A DNA stretch of 64,000 nt, taken from positions 49,036 through 113,035 of the forward strand of contig NZ_JACADR010000001.1 in NCBI RefSeq assembly GCF_016106005.1, read 5' to 3'. Numbering within the stretch: the first letter of the stretch is position 1; each line of letters begins with the position of its first letter. The position numbers and the translations under genes were made by a program. The notes below the pieces were generated by a model. The model had not been told where the DNA came from and made no database searches. It saw nothing but the letters and a program-made list of their open reading frames with translations. Shown here piece by piece: positions 60,460-64,000 of this stretch. The stretch comes from Roseomonas rosulenta (GTDB taxonomy: Bacteria; Pseudomonadota; Alphaproteobacteria; Acetobacterales; Acetobacteraceae).

Positions 60460-62043
60460 TCAGAACGGCAGATCGTCGTCATCGGGCGCGCTGCCCCCGG
60501 CCGCCTGCTCGGCTGCGCTCAATGCGTCGCGGTCAACGATCAGCCCCGACGCCTCGGCTCCGCTCGGTCGCGGCCGCGTATACTTTTCCTCGCGGACGAC
60601 GCCACTGCTGACCCAGCCGTCCAGCGCGGCTTTGACCACCGGCTCAGGCAGTCCCAGGTGTTCCGCGAGAACCGGCACGACGCGCCTATTGCCGTTCTTT
60701 TGACCATACCGCGTCCAACGCTCACCCGGCGATGGCTCGCGGGCGATGATCCGCAGCGCCGCAAGCTTCTGCGCTGCCGTCAGCCCCTGCTGCGGCTGCT
60801 GTTCCCGCTGCACCAGATGGACTCGGCGCAGCACCTGCACCGTGTCGCCCTCCGGTCGATACTCGTCGCCGTTGCGCAGCGGGACGCCCTCGAAGCGGAA
60901 CCACGTGGACGAGGCGCGCGGAAGGTAGTTCTCCTTGGCCGACACGAGAGAGACGTAGAAGCCGTGCTGCTCGTCGGTGATTTTGGGTTCGAACGTGCCG
61001 GCTAACTTCTTGTCCATCGGCATCAGCGCGAATGCGGCACGCGCGGCATCCGTGATGACCACCGCGCCGCGCGCGGCACCGGAAACCTCGCGCCCCGAGC
61101 CGTCAGCACCCGATCCCTTGCGCGTATGGTGCAGCACCAGGATCGCGCAGTTGGCGCGCCCGGCGATGCCGACAAGTGCTTGAAGCACGGTGTCCATCGC
61201 CTCGTTCGAGTTCTCCGGCACGTTGTGCGTGCGGAGCAGCGGATCGACGACCAGCAGGCGCACGTCGTTTGCCCGACAGAATGCGACGACGCTGTCGCAA
61301 GCCTGCTCGTTGATCTCCGCCTCGGCACCCGCCTTGCCGATCTTCATGCTGACGAGATGCGGTTTCTCGGTTGCGAACAGGATTTTGCGGCCGTCGCCGA
61401 GGTCCACATTCGACAGCGGCATGTCGAGGTCGTTGTGATACCAGGTGGTCGCGGCCTTCATGCGGCGGTCGAACTCCTTGCGGTCGTCCTCCAACTGCAT
61501 GAACCACACGCTGCCCGGCCGATGCACCCGCCAGCCCAACAGCGGCAGTCCGGTCGCCACCGACAACCCGGCGCCGATGGCGAGCGATGTTTTGCCGCCC
61601 GCCCCGGCACCAATCAGCACGGTCACGCCGCCTTCGATCAGCAGGCGCTCCATCACCCAGGGCCGAGGCGGAGGGTTCAGCGCATCGAGATCGACGGACT
61701 GCGCTCGCCGCTGCCAGTGGTTTTCGATCTGCTCCTTGCGCCGCCGCTCGCCTAGCTGGCGCGCCTTCTCAAATTCTTGTCGTAGCCATTCCGTGGCGCG
61801 TTTACTACGACGTCGCTCGACGAACTGCTCCAGGTCAGCAAGAGAGCAACCGAATTCACGACCAGCGCAGACATACGCTTCGCGGCGTTCTTCCGATGGG
61901 AAACGCTCGCTTGCCATCGCGTCAACGAGTTGATCGAGCGTCTCGAATTCCGGTGCGGCATCGGGAGCATCACCAGGCGCATTGGCCGCCGAGAGATTTT
62001 CGTTGACCTCGACCTCTGCGTCGCCGTTCACGTCATCCGGCAT
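60460..62043 (-). CDS. RepA-like AAA_25 replicative helicase
   Basis: A 527-residue RecA-fold helicase from the ATG at 62043, with a strong GGAGG ribosome site. After an acidic N-terminus and a helical region it has VTVLIGAGAGGKTSLAIGAG (Walker A, about residues 145-153), Walker B RLLVVDPLL (about residue 262-270) and LVLHHTRKGSG. A C-terminal winged-helix-like part follows (PSPGERWTRYGQKNGNRRVVPVLAEHL). Such proteins load at iteron origins in satellites and plasmids. Confidence 0.88.
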   Translation of the reverse strand: MPDDVNGDAEVEVNENLSAANAPGDAPDAAPEFETLDQLVDAMASERFPSEERREAYVCAGREFGCSLADLEQFVERRRSKRATEWLRQEFEKARQLGERRRKEQIENHWQRRAQSVDLDALNPPPRPWVMERLLIEGGVTVLIGAGAGGKTSLAIGAGLSVATGLPLLGWRVHRPGSVWFMQLEDDRKEFDRRMKAATTWYHNDLDMPLSNVDLGDGRKILFATEKPHLVSMKIGKAGAEAEINEQACDSVVAFCRANDVRLLVVDPLLRTHNVPENSNEAMDTVLQALVGIAGRANCAILVLHHTRKGSGADGSGREVSGAARGAVVITDAARAAFALMPMDKKLAGTFEPKITDEQHGFYVSLVSAKENYLPRASSTWFRFEGVPLRNGDEYRPEGDTVQVLRRVHLVQREQQPQQGLTAAQKLAALRIIAREPSPGERWTRYGQKNGNRRVVPVLAEHLGLPEPVVKAALDGWVSSGVVREEKYTRPRPSGAEASGLIVDRDALSAAEQAAGGSAPDDDDLPF

Positions 62044-62137
62044 GGGCGACCTCCGCTCCTGCTGCCTACGAAATTCCTTTTCCCTGCTACCGCCCCGCGC
62101 CGGTGCCAGCCGACGCGGGGCATCTTCTGTGCGGCGT

Positions 62138-62779
62138 TCACCTCGGCGCTTCCTCCTCCGGCCCGCCGGCGGCATCGCCGCACCAAACCGGTGTCGGCCA
62201 AGTGTCGAGGGGCCAGCCCGCGCGTCGGAGCCGGGCCTGCATGTCATGGTCGTGCCGCGCTTCCCAAAGCAGCAGATCGACCGCAGCGGGGTGGTGTGCG
62301 CCGGACCCGAGGACGATGCCGCGCAGGTCTCGCTTCGCCAGGTAGGAAGCCATGCGGGTCGCGTAGTCGCGCGCTTCCGTCAGCAGGTCGGCGTCCTTGA
62401 GCATGCCGCGCATGTCGATGTAGGGGGACGAGAACCACGCCCGCGGCTGGTGCCTCGGATCGCGCGGATCAGTCAGGCGCACGCCATGATCCGCGAAGGA
62501 ATCTCGCCACAGACTACCGTCGCCAATGCGTGACAAATGCAGGCCGAGCGCAGCCGCGGCACTACGGCGAATGGTTGTCGTCGCCTCGCGATGGGCCTCG
62601 GCGTCATAGGGTCCGGTGCTGCGCCACTCGGGATAGACGATCTCGGCGATGCGCAGCAGCTCCGCCTCGCTGGCGATGCTCGGCGGCCATCTCACGCAAC
62701 CGCCAATAGCGGCGGTCAATTCCGTCAGCCTGTGGTGCAGGCCTTCCATCGCGGTGACGTGGAACGGGTCGGACGTCAT
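62138..62779 (-). CDS. Hypothetical protein of the satellite-like operon
   Basis: A 213-residue protein (MTSDPFHVTAMEGLHHRLTE...) with a mixed helical core and a Pro/Glu-rich tail (GDAAGGPEEEAPR). Its ATG overlaps the stop of the 30-codon ORF (ATGA), and the helicase follows after 94 bases. It is part of a tight operon read leftwards from AlpA. No family is recognised. Confidence 0.65.
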   Translation of the reverse strand: MTSDPFHVTAMEGLHHRLTELTAAIGGCVRWPPSIASEAELLRIAEIVYPEWRSTGPYDAEAHREATTTIRRSAAAALGLHLSRIGDGSLWRDSFADHGVRLTDPRDPRHQPRAWFSSPYIDMRGMLKDADLLTEARDYATRMASYLAKRDLRGIVLGSGAHHPAAVDLLLWEARHDHDMQARLRRAGWPLDTWPTPVWCGDAAGGPEEEAPR

Positions 62780-62868
62780 GGGCAGGCTTCCGTCGACCAG
62801 GGCAGGGCGGGGATCATGGATCGGTGATCGGGAATCAACGCGGCGTCAGGCTCCGCGAAGCCGTTCAT
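62776..62868 (-). CDS. 30-codon ORF coupled on both sides
   Basis: A 30-residue ORF (MNGFAEPDAALIPDHRSMIP...) whose ATG overlaps the AlpA stop (ATGA) and whose stop overlaps the next ATG (ATGA). Two 4-base overlaps make it either a genuine micropeptide or a translational bridge. The sequence gives no functional clue. Confidence 0.5.
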   Translation of the reverse strand: MNGFAEPDAALIPDHRSMIPALPWSTEACP

Positions 62869-63140
62869 GCCGCTACTTCCGCCAAAGAGGCGCGGGACGC
62901 GCTCGCCGAGATCCAGGCATCGATATCGTTGACGACATAGAAGATTCCCGCGCGCGTGCCGGGGCCAATCCGGTAGAAGCGCGGGCCGACACCCTGCCGG
63001 CGCCACGCCTCAAGGGTGCTGGTTGACTTGCCGAGATACGTCGCGGCCTCGCGCGGCGTGAGCCGAGCGTCGCGGGGGAAGCGCGGCGCGACGGACGGTG
63101 CCGCGACGGGAGCGGGATTCGAACGGCTCTGGGTCGGCAT
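62865..63140 (-). CDS. AlpA/excisionase-type helix-turn-helix regulator
   Basis: A 91-residue MerR/AlpA-like regulator. The HTH is LTPREAATYLGKSTSTLEAWRRQGVGPRFYRIG, with the usual FYVVNDIDAWISAS end. AlpA-like proteins activate or excise P4-like and PICI elements. It is the first gene of the leftward operon and lies just downstream of two operator-like palindromes. Confidence 0.88.
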   Translation of the reverse strand: MPTQSRSNPAPVAAPSVAPRFPRDARLTPREAATYLGKSTSTLEAWRRQGVGPRFYRIGPGTRAGIFYVVNDIDAWISASASRASLAEVAA

Positions 63141-63213
63141 GGTGGTCCTCCTAGCTTGCGGTGGGATGCCGCGAAGGACCGGAACACACCTCGGCGTCTC
63201 GAGGCTACCTGCG

Positions 63214-63253
63214 GTATGGGGACGTCCCCATACGGAGAGACACCATAGTGTCT
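63214..63253. promoter_or_regulatory. Two adjacent operator-like palindromes upstream of alpA-type operon
   Basis: GTATGGGGACGTCCCCATAC (63214-63233) is a perfect 20-bp palindrome. Five bases on, AGACAC-CATA-GTGTCT (63238-63253) is a second inverted repeat. They lie 74 to 113 bases upstream of the AlpA-like ATG, a place for a repressor of the satellite-like operon. No cognate repressor is evident nearby. Confidence 0.6.
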
Positions 63254-63329
63254 GGAAGAATCTGCATGCTGGAGTGTCTTTGCTGGTCCGAGCCGGTCCG
63301 GATCAAGCCCGACTCCGTCCGCGCACCCG

Positions 63330-63740
63330 CTATCGGGGCTGCTCCATCACCGCCCGGTTGCGCCCCAGTCCCCCCCCCGGGCTCTCGGGCATCGCGTCGT
63401 CGTTCACGAGCGGCGGAATAGAGGGGGGCATCGCCGTCGCGAAATGGCCTTCGTCTGTCGACCGCAACCAACTCGCCCGACGAGCTTCCGGAAGGAATGC
63501 CGCGAGCCGGTCGAGCGCCGCAGCGACGCCAGGCCGCGCCGCGCCACCCTCGAACAGATACTCGTGCACGCAGTCCAACCAACCTCGGCAGGATCGTTGA
63601 AGTTTCTCGCGCTCACTGTCGCTCGGCGCTTCCGCTTCACTGCCGGCGTTCTGAATTTCGGCGACGTGACGGAGTGCTGTTTCCACATGAACCGACATCT
63701 CACGGAGCATCGTCGCCATCCGATGAAGATGATCGTCCAA
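63330..63740 (-). CDS. Hypothetical protein upstream of the alpA-type operon
   Basis: A 136-residue protein read from a TTG at 63740, or from the ATG at 63719 (MATMLREMSVHVETALRHVA). The frame is open further upstream without an ATG. The helical part (LRHVAEIQNAGSEAEAPSDSEREKLQRSCRGWLDCVHEYLFEGG) and a Pro-rich tail give no family. Start uncertain; it could be a divergently regulated or broken gene. Confidence 0.5.
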   Translation of the reverse strand: MDDHLHRMATMLREMSVHVETALRHVAEIQNAGSEAEAPSDSEREKLQRSCRGWLDCVHEYLFEGGAARPGVAAALDRLAAFLPEARRASWLRSTDEGHFATAMPPSIPPLVNDDAMPESPGGGLGRNRAVMEQPR

Positions 63741-63912
63741 GGCGCGCCAATGGGGGTCGGTCGGGCTTTGGTCGGGCTGCGGCGTGCCATCAATCTGCGG
63801 AGAGCTCTGCGAAACCTGCGTGATCGGCTGATGAAGATGTGGCGGTGTCCTGGAAGCGGCCTTGGGGGTCGTCTTCGAGCCCGCCGGTCGTGCGGTGGGC
63901 GCACCTCTCCCG

Positions 63913-64000
63913 TCAGGCGAGTAGCCGTTCGGCGCGGCGCAGGTTCATCGCGGTGCAGAGCAGGTGCAGATGGGCGCCGTTGCGCAAAAGGCCGCGATAG
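63913..64000 (-). mobile_element. IS transposase (IS5/IS1182-like), C-terminal end only
   Basis: The right edge codes YRGLLRNGAHLHLLCTAMNL then RRAERLLA and a stop (63913-63915). This YRG-LxN-AxLHLL ending is that of DDE transposases of the IS5/IS1182 type. The element continues outside the window. It marks an insertion at or near the right part of the satellite-like element. Confidence 0.7.

Noticed and set aside
59511..60482. 323-codon minus frame across the iteron region
   Set aside because: It runs through the iterons and hairpin, has extreme Arg/Pro/His composition and no domain; treated as non-coding.
62855..62870. 16 bases identical to 34274-34289 at the start of the exonuclease-like gene
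   Set aside because: Both include the ATGAACGGCTTCGC start region, but a 16-base match is expected by chance in 64 kb of GC-rich DNA, and the proteins diverge at once.
63404..63904. 166-codon minus-strand frame overlapping the 136-residue gene
   Set aside because: Very Arg-rich alternative frame; the 63330-63740 frame has a more natural composition.

Overview
The window is high-GC DNA from an alphaproteobacterium. An Acetobacteraceae/Rhodospirillales host (Roseomonas-like) is the best guess. The basis is codon and GC style, a TctC/Bug-type periplasmic receptor gene, DUF2924-recombinase pairing, a GTA-like tail module and a box of the alphaproteobacterial SOS type (GTTC-N7-GTTC). Almost nothing here looks like core chromosome; it is a stack of mobile and defence DNA. 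The taxon is an inference, since no rRNA or housekeeping marker is present.

Region 1 (1 to about 39.6 kb) is a siphovirus prophage whose left end lies outside the window. Read leftwards from the terminase, it has an HK97-type head module (TerS, TerL, portal, prohead protease, capsid, connectors; 20.3 to 10.8 kb). A tail module follows in gene-transfer-agent order (tube, chaperone with a likely -1 frameshift, tape measure, DUF2460, DUF2163, NlpC/P60, tail-tip 'megatron'; 10.8 kb to the left edge). To the right are an accessory block (two tandem ParB-methyltransferase fusions, HNH, HU, small regulators), an early block read leftwards (Cro-like HTH, resolvase-like and exonuclease-like PD-(D/E)XK proteins, primase-helicase, then an iteron array), a divergent S24 repressor, an L,D-transpeptidase, and a DUF2924 / large serine recombinase / accessory cassette at the right edge. 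Several moron genes interrupt the structural modules on the opposite strand: an HNH-like protein, a CPBP protease facing a truncated phosphotransferase, and an AT-rich DUF6602 protein. No holin or endolysin is visible.

Region 2 (39.7 to 49.8 kb) is one tightly coupled defence operon: hsdM, darT, darG, hsdS, a GIY-YIG/DUF4357 protein, a DUF4268 protein and hsdR. Most junctions are 4-base ATGA/GTGA overlaps, so the DarTG toxin-antitoxin pair is translationally wired into a type I restriction system.

Region 3 (50.0 kb to the right edge) starts with the 3' fragment of a tRNA-Arg(CCT) gene, five GTATCCC heptamers and a tyrosine integrase. It carries a seven-repeat RTX lipase, transposon debris and a possible nuclease. 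It also holds a phage-satellite-like core read leftwards: AlpA-type regulator, a 30-codon coupled ORF, a RepA-like helicase, an iteron/hairpin array, a P27-type small terminase and a small coupled ORF. It has a small terminase but no large terminase or capsid genes in view. My main hypothesis is therefore a PICI-like satellite that borrows a helper's packaging machinery, lying close to a potential helper prophage. The right edge enters an IS transposase.
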